25,124 bases of DNA from Candidatus Bathyarchaeota archaeon (GTDB lineage: Archaea; Thermoproteota; Bathyarchaeia; 40CM-2-53-6), in contig VBBH01000031.1 in the NCBI GenBank assembly GCA_005888695.1, forward strand, positions 1 to 25,124, given 5' to 3'. Positions 1 to 6,921 of this stretch are shown here, in pieces. The notes under the pieces are model-generated. The model made no database searches. It was not told the DNA's origin and was given only the letters and a program-made list of their open reading frames with translations. Position numbers and translations under genes: made by a program. Each line of letters opens with the position of its first letter. Within the stretch, counting starts at the first letter, position 1.

Positions 1-146
1 AATGCGGCTGTCTTCAGCATGAAGTAGTAGGGTTTGAGGATAACACCGAACCTGTCTGCTTTGATGAGCATTCCTATGAGAAATATCGCTGCCCAAATCC
101 CCAGGTAGATTCCTAAGGGGATTAGCGTCTCAATGATCGAAGCCAT
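1..146 (-). CDS. N-terminal fragment of a membrane protein, possibly M50 site-2 protease
   Basis: Reading leftwards from an ATG at 146, 48 codons are open to the window edge, so the gene is cut and only its N-terminus is visible. An in-frame TAG (162-164) a few codons upstream supports this start. The fragment has one clear hydrophobic segment (about residues 5-28) followed by a short basic/aromatic stretch, RFGVILKPYYFMLKTA. A first helix followed by a motif of this kind is common at the N-terminus of archaeal M50 (site-2-protease-like) proteins, but the HExxH site would lie outside the window. It is on the same strand as the nucleotidyltransferase and cofE, 79 bases downstream, so it is probably the distal gene of that cluster. 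A membrane protein is well supported; the M50 assignment is a guess. Confidence 0.5.
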   Translation of the reverse strand, partial: MASIIETLIPLGIYLGIWAAIFLIGMLIKADRFGVILKPYYFMLKTAA

Positions 147-225
147 TTTGTTCTTGCTATCCTACTCGGAATTGGTGTCTCGGCTGGCCGGGCCCTGTTT
201 CATATTACCCTTCCTCCGCACTAAC

Positions 226-924
226 TCATCGGTTTCTGAGCCTGAGGGTTCTTCGAAGTGCCGGGTTCGCCCGTGCCTCTCTAGTTAGGGCTTCCTCGAA
301 CGACATTTCATCCGGCACGAGAATTTTCAAGAAGATGCCCGTCCTTCCTACCTTGTCTCTACGTTCTAAAACCCTGATGCGTTCCTCCACGATCTTCAAA
401 CTGATCCCGAGTAGATTTGCCGTCCGGGCTTCGCGCCCGATGATACTTGATTCCGTGTGACCTCGCTCAGTTGGTTCAATGAGGGTTAGTCTCTTTGTAC
501 AACCTGGGACCCTAGATTGATCCATCAATTCCTTTGGTCCTGCCGTTCCGCCGAACCTGTAAAACTCAGCCTCTAAGCTCCTCAACGGCATCAGGGGAAT
601 AGTGACCGCGATCCTTTGCTCATTGTCCAAGTAGATGTGGGCCTTTGGAGAATGCACTGGTGTTGCTTGAGCCACCTCTCTGAGATAGGCATGGAACCCG
701 TTGGCTTCGAGGTTACTCTCTACGAGTTGTGTGCTTACCTCGTTTTGTACCAAGATGTCGATATCACTCTGCTCGTCAACATCTCCCCGCGCAAGACTAC
801 CATGAACAATCGCTGATCTCTTGATTTCGCCCAGCGCATTGACAATTTCTTGGGCTTTTTTGCGCATGCTACGAAAATTGGCCCAATTGGCTTGCGAGTA
901 AGCGACCTCTAATTTGTCTCGCAT
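226..924 (-). CDS. Predicted nucleotidyltransferase (pol-beta/MNT fold)
   Basis: A 232-aa protein with an N-terminal minimal-nucleotidyltransferase core. The signature HGSLARGDVDEQSDIDILV lies at residues 41-59: the GS loop binds the nucleotide triphosphate and the D54-x-D56 pair is the usual metal-binding aspartate couple. The C-terminal half (about 130-232) is basic and helical, with a possible HTH-like part near 160-190, so a nucleic acid or protein substrate is plausible. Length and layout resemble the archaeal predicted nucleotidyltransferases of the COG2413 type, whose substrate is not known to me. It starts at an ATG only 37 bases after the cofE stop and is very likely co-transcribed with it. 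There is no MNT/HEPN antitoxin partner next door, so I do not call it a toxin-antitoxin component. Confidence 0.8.
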   Translation of the reverse strand: MRDKLEVAYSQANWANFRSMRKKAQEIVNALGEIKRSAIVHGSLARGDVDEQSDIDILVQNEVSTQLVESNLEANGFHAYLREVAQATPVHSPKAHIYLDNEQRIAVTIPLMPLRSLEAEFYRFGGTAGPKELMDQSRVPGCTKRLTLIEPTERGHTESSIIGREARTANLLGISLKIVEERIRVLERRDKVGRTGIFLKILVPDEMSFEEALTREARANPALRRTLRLRNR

Positions 925-961
925 CCGTGATGGTTTCGGAGCTGAGCCTCTTCGATTCGTT

Positions 962-1735
962 CTACAAAGTACCTCTGAAGAGATCTTCTTTTCTGGATAC
1001 CGTCAAGGCCGCGCTCCTAGCATTCTCCTGATATCTGATCCTCTTCAAGCCTCTAATCACTGCTGCGGGGATCATCTCTCGACCCTGGCCCATGACCAAT
1101 TCCGCTGCTGAGGCGAGCTCATCTACAACCGCTACGTTCTTGAACTTCAGCTTGTAACCGAACAGGTCGTGGTCACCTCGATAGTCGACTAGTGGGTTTA
1201 AGCCTGCAACCCCAATTGCTTGTTCGATCTGCCCCCGGCGGAACGGTCTGCTGTTGGTGTCGCATATGATCACGGCGACCTTCTGTTTCGTTAATTCCGC
1301 CAGTCTCTTTCTTATGCGGCGAGCCGAACCGTCAGGGTCGGCAGGGAGAAGTGCATAAGTTTCCGGGCCTTCCACGTTCGATTTATCGACACCTCCGTTG
1401 AGGCATGTGAAACCTTGCTTTGTGGTGACGATCAGAGCGTCACGTCCTGCCCTGGCAATCTTTTTGGAATCCTGGAGGACAAGCTGGACAAATGCTGGGT
1501 TCCTTCGTGTTCTCCTAGCGATACCGTTGGCTCTCTTTGAGGGTGTCACATTCGAGCGGTTCACAAGACGGTTTTCAGCCTTGGACACTGCTTTCTGTCC
1601 GATCACCAGAACATCCCCCTTCATAATCGGAGAGCCCACCACATTCAAGGAGTCAACTATCATCTTGGCAAGGTCGTCACCAGGCTGGATTAACGGCAGA
1701 TTCATCACTGGAATTATTCGTACAGGTCCGATCAT
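962..1735 (-). CDS. cofE: Coenzyme F420-0:L-glutamate ligase
   Basis: A 257-aa protein matching archaeal CofE, which adds the first (and often second) gamma-linked glutamate to F420-0 using GTP. Visible family features are the N-terminal IIPVMNLPLIQPGDDL, the GDVLVIGQKAVSKAE segment (about 40-54), and ICDTNSRPFRRGQIEQAIG with LVDYRGDHDLFGYKL near 155-195, where CofE carries its metal- and GTP-contacting residues. Length equals the usual single-domain archaeal enzyme; there is no fused FbiB-type nitroreductase domain. The ATG at 1735 has no close Shine-Dalgarno; a GGAGGT lies about 25 bases further upstream, so a short-leader or leaderless transcript is possible. It appears to be the first gene of a minus-strand cluster with the nucleotidyltransferase and the truncated membrane protein. 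Confidence 0.93.
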   Translation of the reverse strand: MIGPVRIIPVMNLPLIQPGDDLAKMIVDSLNVVGSPIMKGDVLVIGQKAVSKAENRLVNRSNVTPSKRANGIARRTRRNPAFVQLVLQDSKKIARAGRDALIVTTKQGFTCLNGGVDKSNVEGPETYALLPADPDGSARRIRKRLAELTKQKVAVIICDTNSRPFRRGQIEQAIGVAGLNPLVDYRGDHDLFGYKLKFKNVAVVDELASAAELVMGQGREMIPAAVIRGLKRIRYQENARSAALTVSRKEDLFRGTL

Positions 1736-1810
1736 GGGAGCGTTTCGGGAACGGTTACCTCCAACTATGAATAGTTGTTTGTTAAGTGCCCTCTGTCAAG
1801 AGTAGCACCG

Positions 1811-1835
1811 TTGGCACTATGCCTCTGGTTTGCCA
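1811..1835. promoter_or_regulatory. Perfect 6-bp inverted repeat TTGGCA-N13-TGCCAA
   Basis: The arms are at 1811-1816 and 1830-1835. Arm centres are about two helical turns apart, the geometry of a dimeric regulator's operator. It sits between cofE and the TRAM gene, about 75 bases upstream of the cofE start and 120 bases upstream of the TRAM TATA box, so its target is unclear. A chance repeat cannot be excluded. Confidence 0.3.
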
Positions 1836-1957
1836 AGATTCCCCGTTCCCGCTATTAGTCCGGCAACTCAACCAAGGGAATGGCACTCAGTGGACAAGGC
1901 GCTGACGTAGGAACCTAACGCAAGTTACGTGGTCTCGTCTTGACTCTTGTCAGCAAG

Positions 1958-1964
1958 TTTATAT
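1958..1964 (+). promoter_or_regulatory. TATA box (TTTATAT) for the TRAM gene
   Basis: TTTATAT preceded by a purine-containing CAGCAAG stretch is a good archaeal TATA/BRE arrangement. Transcription would begin about 25 bases downstream, near 1986-1990, giving a leader of roughly 105-110 bases ahead of the ATG at 2096, long for an archaeal transcript. Confidence 0.6.
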
Positions 1965-1999
1965 CGCAATTAGGTGTTGGCTTGTTTCAAGGTTGATGT

Positions 2000-2016
2000 G
2001 CCGGAGAACGTCCGGC
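2000..2016 (+). other. Leader hairpin GCCGGA-GAACG-TCCGGC
   Basis: A perfect 6-bp GC-rich stem with a 5-nt loop starts about 10-15 bases after the predicted transcription start of the TRAM mRNA. It is far from the Shine-Dalgarno, so if it matters it would act as a 5'-end stabiliser or a protein-binding element rather than by covering the ribosome site. Confidence 0.4.
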
Positions 2017-2095
2017 GGCCGTTTCGTGACGACTGCTGATTTCTCCCGTAGCAACCGCAAGAAATGATAGAACGTACGAAAATCGGAGGTGGAAA

Positions 2096-2347
2096 ATGCA
2101 AATGAGTTACGAAAGAAGAGGAGGCAGCAGCGGCGGCTTTGGCGGCGGTAACCGGTTTGGACCCAAACCAGTCGAGGAAGGCAAAGAGTATGATGTCGAC
2201 ATCAAAGAAATCAGCAGACGCGGAGAAGGCATCGCACGGGTCGAAGGCCTAGTTGTCTTCGTTCCGAACACTAAGCCGGGTGACCACGTGAAAGTCAAGA
2301 TTACACGTGTCTCGAACAGATTCGCATCTGGCGAAGTAATCCAGTGA
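2096..2347 (+). CDS. Small TRAM-domain RNA-binding protein
   Basis: An 83-aa protein: residues 1-25 form a Gly/Arg-rich tail (RRGG, GGFGGG), and about 28-83 are a complete TRAM domain with the landmarks GKEYDVDI, RRGEGIARVEGLVVFVPN, KPGDHVKVKI and RFASGEVI. TRAM is an OB-fold RNA-binding domain; stand-alone TRAM proteins in archaea behave as RNA chaperones linked to cold response, and the RGG-like tail would add non-specific RNA affinity. A GGAGGTG Shine-Dalgarno at 2085-2091 lies 4 bases before the first ATG and 10 bases before a second in-frame ATG at 2102; the second gives the more usual spacing and may be the true start. The gene is monocistronic, with its own TATA box upstream and terminator downstream. 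The long structured leader suggests post-transcriptional control. Confidence 0.9.
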   Translation: MQMSYERRGGSSGGFGGGNRFGPKPVEEGKEYDVDIKEISRRGEGIARVEGLVVFVPNTKPGDHVKVKITRVSNRFASGEVIQ

Positions 2348-2366
2348 GTGCAGATCTACAGAAATC

Positions 2367-2403
2367 GGGAGGGAATCGTAACCTCCCAAACCCCGTTTTT
2401 TTT
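2367..2403 (+). terminator. Hairpin plus T8 terminator after the TRAM gene
   Basis: GGGAGG (2367-2372) pairs with CCTCCC (2382-2387) around a 9-nt loop, followed after 8 bases by eight T residues (2396-2403). The T-run alone is a good archaeal termination signal. It isolates the TRAM gene from the lipid operon. Confidence 0.7.
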
Positions 2404-2430
2404 GCCCTACCTGTCTCAATACTGTTGCAG

Positions 2431-2499
2431 AAAGGTCGATTTGTTGATAGGAGTATTTCTTTGGCTTGTGAGAGCCTGCCGTAAACGCTAAAGGTCGAT
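2431..2499 (+). repeat. Direct repeat AAAGGTCGAT, two copies upstream of the membrane-protein gene
   Basis: Identical 10-mers lie at 2431-2440 and 2490-2499 (59 bases apart), ahead of the TTG at 2529. They could be paired activator or repressor sites for the downstream operon, whose TATA box I could not place with confidence. Coincidence is possible. Confidence 0.3.
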
Positions 2500-2528
2500 C
2501 CTCTTAGAGCCGAGACCGTTGACTTTGC

Positions 2529-3161
2529 TTGAAAATCGTCAAGCCCAACCGAGCAAGTCTATTACAGATAAGAACCACCTTAGTTAATCGTCCGTGGTCA
2601 GTTCTTTCGTGGACAAGCGGAGTCGCTGCTGCTTCTTTCATACTATACTACGGCCTTCAGGTTCCACTAGGGGCCAAGATTGACCTTGGTGCACAATTTG
2701 TACTCACCGAGTGGCCGAACCCTAAATTTTTTCCGTTCTTCTACGCCAAGCCGATTACTTGGTTCTCGTACTTCGCATTCCTTTATTGGGCGTTCGGGCT
2801 CGAGTCTCAAAAGCCTCACCTTCTCCGGCTTTCGCCTAGAACAAGGAGGGCTTTGTTCATAGTCACGTCCGTCGTTGCTTTTGGGGCGTTCTACGAGATA
2901 TTTTTCAATTTCGCGCTATGGTCCGCATTCATGGACGTATCCGGAGTCCTCAGTAGCACATGCACTGGACCCAACTGCAGCATCGACGCGCTAGCAAACA
3001 AATTCCCCGCCACTTTGACGAATCCTATCAACTTAGTTTTCGCGACCAAGGTCGTTACGACCGTCTTTGGACTTGCGATCTACTCACTATGGTTCCTCAA
3101 CAGACTGGAGAAAGAGACAGAAGCCCGAAATGTCAGCCCGTGGACAGAGGTCAGAGCATAA
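2529..3161 (+). CDS. Multi-pass membrane protein of unknown function
   Basis: A 210-aa protein with about four hydrophobic segments (about residues 27-45, 75-92, 108-132 and 165-190). Between segments three and four is an extracytoplasmic-looking loop with two cysteines (STCTGPNCS) that could form a disulfide. The N-terminus is basic and the C-terminus polar. I recognise no family. Translation begins at TTG 2529, and no ATG offers a better start before the first helix. It stops 16 bases before the geranylgeranyl reductase start and is plausibly the first gene of the lipid operon. It lacks the conserved polar residues of a UbiA-type prenyltransferase, so I do not assign the missing DGGGP synthase step to it. 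Confidence 0.65.
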   Translation: MKIVKPNRASLLQIRTTLVNRPWSVLSWTSGVAAASFILYYGLQVPLGAKIDLGAQFVLTEWPNPKFFPFFYAKPITWFSYFAFLYWAFGLESQKPHLLRLSPRTRRALFIVTSVVAFGAFYEIFFNFALWSAFMDVSGVLSSTCTGPNCSIDALANKFPATLTNPINLVFATKVVTTVFGLAIYSLWFLNRLEKETEARNVSPWTEVRA

Positions 3162-3177
3162 GAGAAGCAACAAGGAA

Positions 3178-4341
3178 ATGGATGATTGCGACATAGCCGT
3201 CATCGGCGCCGGCCCCTCAGGAGTCATGGCCGCCTGGAAAGCCGCGAGTGCTGGAAGCCGAACCATTCTATTGGAGAAAGAGGAGAATCCGGGTCACAAA
3301 GTCTGTGCGGAAGGGGTTCTTGATAGTGCTCTAACTGACGCGGAAATTGAGCCGACGAATGATTTCGTTTCGTCAAAGATTGTGGGAGCGGTTCTTTATG
3401 CTCCAGACGAGAGCAAGAAGGTCGATGTCAAGGGAGCTGGATTCGTCCTGGACAAGCCACGATTCCTATCGATCCTCGCGGAAAGGGCAAAGTCCTCAGG
3501 CGCAGAAATCAGATACGGCGCCACAGTCGATGACATCAGGAGAGATAGTGAGACGGTATTGATTTCCGGAAGGAAAGGAAATGTTCCCTATGCGGTCCGA
3601 TGCAAAATCGTTGTCGGCTGTGACGGTGTAGCATCTCTTCTTGCAAGACGGTTTTTCAACCGAGACAATTACTCAGTTGTTGCCGCTTTACAATACGACA
3701 TGTTGAACTGCAAGATACACGATGAGTCAAGGCTTCACATATACGTAGGACATCACAAGGCCCCATCGGGTTACATCTGGATCTTCCCCAAAGGGCACGG
3801 AGAGGCCAATGTTGGAATAGGCGTTAAAGGCTCAAATGCTAAGCAACTGTTGGACAACTTTGTTCGCACTCACCCCGAAATGTTTTCAGAAGCAGTAATA
3901 CAGAAGTCATTGGCAGCTCCGGTTCCTGTCAGCGGAGAAGTTACTCGATATGTTCAGGATAATATGATGCTCTGCGGCGATGCCGCCGGTCAAGTAATAC
4001 CATTGACCGGTGCAGGAATACACACTGGAATTGCGGCAGGCAAGATCGCGGGTGAAGTGGCCGCAAAGGCCGTCGCCGAGGGCAACTTCTCAGCCTCGCG
4101 CCTCAAAGAATACCAAGATAGATTCGACGCATACTTTGGAGGTAGAATATCCAACAGCTTGAAGGCCCTCGAATCATTCGAGAAATTCTCAGATGATGAC
4201 CTAAACATCATAACTGAGTATCTGGAGGGCCAGGATCTTGTTGACATGGCAAACGGATACAGTCCAACCCGGGCAATCTCACTCCTCGTACGACATCCAC
4301 TTCTCGCGATGAAAGTAGCCTACCAGCTTCTAACGAGCTAG
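3178..4341 (+). CDS. Geranylgeranyl reductase family flavoprotein (archaeal lipid saturation)
   Basis: An FAD-dependent oxidoreductase that in archaea reduces the double bonds of geranylgeranyl chains on ether lipids or their precursors. From the ATG at 3178 the protein has 387 residues and begins directly at the dinucleotide-binding strand: DIAVIGAGPSGVMAAW with the GxGxxG fingerprint, followed by ILLEKE, whose acidic residue binds the FAD ribose. Further family marks are HKVCAEGV (a conserved Cys region near the flavin), VVGCDGVAS and the second FAD motif CGDAAGQVIPLTGAGI. The frame is open further upstream (to 3067), but those codons overlap the preceding gene and fall before the conserved fold. 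Next-door GGGP synthase and G1P dehydrogenase support a lipid role. Several paralogues are common in archaea, so its exact substrate is uncertain. Confidence 0.88.
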   Translation: MDDCDIAVIGAGPSGVMAAWKAASAGSRTILLEKEENPGHKVCAEGVLDSALTDAEIEPTNDFVSSKIVGAVLYAPDESKKVDVKGAGFVLDKPRFLSILAERAKSSGAEIRYGATVDDIRRDSETVLISGRKGNVPYAVRCKIVVGCDGVASLLARRFFNRDNYSVVAALQYDMLNCKIHDESRLHIYVGHHKAPSGYIWIFPKGHGEANVGIGVKGSNAKQLLDNFVRTHPEMFSEAVIQKSLAAPVPVSGEVTRYVQDNMMLCGDAAGQVIPLTGAGIHTGIAAGKIAGEVAAKAVAEGNFSASRLKEYQDRFDAYFGGRISNSLKALESFEKFSDDDLNIITEYLEGQDLVDMANGYSPTRAISLLVRHPLLAMKVAYQLLTS

Positions 4342-4377
4342 ACGAGGCTCAACGGGAGGAAGCGCTAGACGGGACCT

Positions 4378-5109
4378 GTGGAGAGCAAGATAAGAAGAGC
4401 CATCTCAGAAAGAGGCTGCGTACATCTTGCACTTCTAGACCCAGAAAAGCCCTTTCACAAACTTCCCCAAGTCTTGAAAGATCTTGAGTCAATCGGTACC
4501 GCCGCGATAATGATTGGCGGCTCAACGGTCCGCTCAAACGCCCAATTGGACAAAATGGTAGAGACGGTGAAGAACTCCTGTCGTCTCCCCACAATTCTCT
4601 TTCCCAACAACGAATCTGGAATTAGTAGGCACGCTGATGCCATTTTCTTCATGTCGCTCCTGAACTCGTCGAATCCGCGATACCTCATCGGCGCCCAAGC
4701 TATGGGCGCACCTGCCGTGAAAGCCTTCGGAATTGAGCCCATTCCTCTCGGCTATATCGTCGTTGGACCATCCAACACAGCCGTCAGCAATATCGGCGAA
4801 GTCGAACGAGTCCCATATTCGAAACCCGAAATCGCCGCAAACTTTGCGTTGGCTGGCCAGTACCTAGGAATGAGGTTCGTGTATCTGGAAGCTGGAAGTG
4901 GTGCGCGGGATCCGGTGGATGCTGAAATGGTCAAGAGAGTTTCGTCGACAATCAACGTTCCAGTAATAGTTGGTGGAGGCATACGTACTGGCTCTCAAGC
5001 CGAATTGATAGCCAGGTCCGGCGCTTCTGTTATTGTGACCGGAACTGTGCTTGAAAACGAAGGAACGGGACCCGTGAAGCAAATAATTTCCTCAATTAAG
5101 CGAGCTTAG
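4378..5109 (+). CDS. Geranylgeranylglyceryl phosphate synthase
   Basis: A 243-aa TIM-barrel prenyltransferase that joins geranylgeranyl diphosphate to sn-glycerol-1-phosphate, the first committed step of archaeal membrane lipid assembly. Recognisable PcrB/GGGPS motifs in order are HLALLDPEK (16-24), IMIGGST (45-50), the LFPNNESGIS loop (74-83), GYIVVGPSNTAVSNIG (125-140), YLEAGSGA (169-176, with the catalytic-region Glu and Tyr) and VIVGGGIRTG (196-205) for phosphate binding. Length is typical of the group II enzymes of archaea. It starts at GTG 4378, 36 bases after the reductase stop, with only a distant GGGAGGA. It is followed after 13 bases by the DUF2070 gene. Confidence 0.95.
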   Translation: MESKIRRAISERGCVHLALLDPEKPFHKLPQVLKDLESIGTAAIMIGGSTVRSNAQLDKMVETVKNSCRLPTILFPNNESGISRHADAIFFMSLLNSSNPRYLIGAQAMGAPAVKAFGIEPIPLGYIVVGPSNTAVSNIGEVERVPYSKPEIAANFALAGQYLGMRFVYLEAGSGARDPVDAEMVKRVSSTINVPVIVGGGIRTGSQAELIARSGASVIVTGTVLENEGTGPVKQIISSIKRA

Positions 5110-5122
5110 AGCCCAGACTCGA

Positions 5123-6913
5123 ATGTCAGAAAGTGGACCGGGAACGGTCGGGCTCTTCAACTTCATTCGACGAATCGGGTTTCCGTCGACAGTCGAGTTG
5201 CTATCTGTCTTTGTTACCGTGGTCTTCTTGTCGTTGGTTCTGAGTCTGCCCGAGTATGGGCTTGGCTTGCAATTAGTATTTGGATACGCCCTGGTCGCGG
5301 TCGCTCTGCCGACTATTCTCGGCGAATTAGTTACCTCGACCGTCATCCTTCGAGACAAAGTGTTGACGTTCAGACGTCTGATGGGCCTTGAAGCGCTGTC
5401 ATGGTCTCCAACACTTCTAATTCTTCCTATCTCCGCGGTCTTTCACACGTTCGGAATCGGAACAGGTTGGGGATCAGCGATTGTCTTTGTCCTCGCAATC
5501 TCATTGCCAATACGGACTCTTTCGTTCGTTTCCCTAACCGACCGGTCCATCTGGAGGCGTATCTTCGCAAGCCTGGTAGTTCCACTGTTTGTCCCAGTCG
5601 TGCTCATAGTCTCTGGGGCGACTCAGATGCTGGCCACCATTATGGCACTGTCATTGGTCTCGGCAGCTTCAATCGCTGGAGTTCTCCGATTTGTCCAGGA
5701 AATTGATCAAGAAGGAACCGCTGAGGTCGGTGCACCTCCGCTGCAGCTCTTCAGAGCCTTTCTCCTGCACTGGCTTAATCGCGACCCAGAGAGTCTTGAG
5801 GATAACTTGACTACGCTAGGATTGGATGATGAGATAAGAACAAACATCATTGCGTTTTTTGGCAAGAACGGGAGGCGGAAGGGAGCACTAGTAGTTTCCA
5901 GTTTTCATCCTGGTCCATACCGTGATCTGGGAAGCGGCGGATTGCCATCACAGTTGAAGGAACATCTCGAAAGCAGACTGGGAGGAATTGTACTTGTGCC
6001 TCATGGAATATCAGGCCATCAATCGAACATCATTTCTCGCAAAGATGTCTCTAAGTTCTTGAACCATGTGGAATCCAATTTTCCCTCTAAACCAACTACG
6101 GCGACGGCGTCCATAATGGTGAGAGCAGTAAGAGAAACCGCAAAAACCAGCGGGCAGGTCTTCGACCACACAGCTCTGATCATACTAACTCTATCCCCAG
6201 AGAATATGGAAGATATGCCTCGAGAACTTGGCGAAACCCTACGCCAAATTGGGGACTCGTTGGGTCTTGGCGTCGCGGTGGTTGACGCCCACAATAGCAT
6301 GAGCGTCGAGACGGTAGTAACGCCTGCCCAAGCCGAAAATCTTGGTCTGGTTGCCAAGGATGTTCTGAGATCGCTGAAAGTCCATGATCAGTCGGGGTTC
6401 AAGGCTGGCTTTTCTTTTGATGCTCTTCACGATTTTAGACTTGAAGATGGAATAGGCCCTGGAGGCGTGTCAGTTTTGGTGCTGAGCAACCAAGGCCAGC
6501 GCGTGGCCTACCTGACTATCGATGGGAATAACATGGAGCCTGGTTTCAGAGAAATGATACTTTCCTCACTGAGCGAATTAGGCGTTTCTGATGGCGAGGT
6601 AATGACTACTGATACTCATCTCGTAACGGGTCTCGTGAGGTCTCCGCTCGGTTATTATCCGGTCGGCGCCCATCTCGACAAGCCCCTGTTGATAACCAGG
6701 ATAAGGGATGCTGTCAAGAAGGGAATTGATGATCTGGAGGATGCCTCATTAGGCGTCTCTAGCTCGAGTATCAGGGTTCGGGTGATGGGGAAGGAGACGT
6801 TTCAGAATCTGACGTCCTCTATAAGACGTGTCGGGGTTCGAGTGAGAAGCCTATTCTATCTCTTGGAGTTGGTGTCTATAACTATCGCCTTACTCGTATT
6901 GGCAATCGTGTAG
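5123..6913 (+). CDS. DUF2070 family archaeal membrane protein
   Basis: A 596-aa protein with an N-terminal block of about 6 hydrophobic helices (residues 25-190), a large soluble domain (about 200-570) and one C-terminal helix (575-595). Architecture and motifs fit the archaeal DUF2070 family, for which I know no established function. The soluble part has a striking set of polar motifs: SSFHPGPYRDLGSGG (H262), VPHGISGHQSN (H294, H299), VVDAHNSM (D388, H390, N391), IDGNNMEP (D467, N469, N470) and TTDTHLVTG (D497, H499). Such spaced His/Asp/Asn residues look like a divalent-metal hydrolase site (my inference). It sits inside the ether-lipid gene run with 8-13 base gaps, so a lipid, isoprenoid-phosphate or envelope role is suggested by context. 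Confidence 0.85.
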   Translation: MSESGPGTVGLFNFIRRIGFPSTVELLSVFVTVVFLSLVLSLPEYGLGLQLVFGYALVAVALPTILGELVTSTVILRDKVLTFRRLMGLEALSWSPTLLILPISAVFHTFGIGTGWGSAIVFVLAISLPIRTLSFVSLTDRSIWRRIFASLVVPLFVPVVLIVSGATQMLATIMALSLVSAASIAGVLRFVQEIDQEGTAEVGAPPLQLFRAFLLHWLNRDPESLEDNLTTLGLDDEIRTNIIAFFGKNGRRKGALVVSSFHPGPYRDLGSGGLPSQLKEHLESRLGGIVLVPHGISGHQSNIISRKDVSKFLNHVESNFPSKPTTATASIMVRAVRETAKTSGQVFDHTALIILTLSPENMEDMPRELGETLRQIGDSLGLGVAVVDAHNSMSVETVVTPAQAENLGLVAKDVLRSLKVHDQSGFKAGFSFDALHDFRLEDGIGPGGVSVLVLSNQGQRVAYLTIDGNNMEPGFREMILSSLSELGVSDGEVMTTDTHLVTGLVRSPLGYYPVGAHLDKPLLITRIRDAVKKGIDDLEDASLGVSSSSIRVRVMGKETFQNLTSSIRRVGVRVRSLFYLLELVSITIALLVLAIV

Positions 6914-6921
6914 ATTCAAGA

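Larger units (their letters stand above)
1736..2095. other. Divergent intergenic region cofE / TRAM gene
   Basis: A 360-base non-coding stretch between divergently read genes. It contains a TTGGCA-N13-TGCCAA inverted repeat (1811-1835), a TATA box facing the TRAM gene (1958-1964), a leader hairpin (2000-2016) and a strong GGAGGTG Shine-Dalgarno (2085-2091). I see no convincing TATA box for cofE and no ORF with coding character. Confidence 0.6.

Noticed and set aside
226..924. Nucleotidyltransferase as part of an MNT/HEPN toxin-antitoxin pair
   Set aside because: No HEPN gene is adjacent, the protein is longer than MNT antitoxins, and it is packed with cofE.
1398..1805. 135-codon plus-strand ORF
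   Set aside because: It lies antisense to cofE, whose motifs are unambiguous; the ORF shows no family features.
1993..2040. C/D-box sRNA-like pattern (TTGATGT, GTGACGA, CTGA) in the TRAM leader
   Set aside because: The C box is off consensus, no D' box precedes the C'-like element, and the GC hairpin explains the region better.
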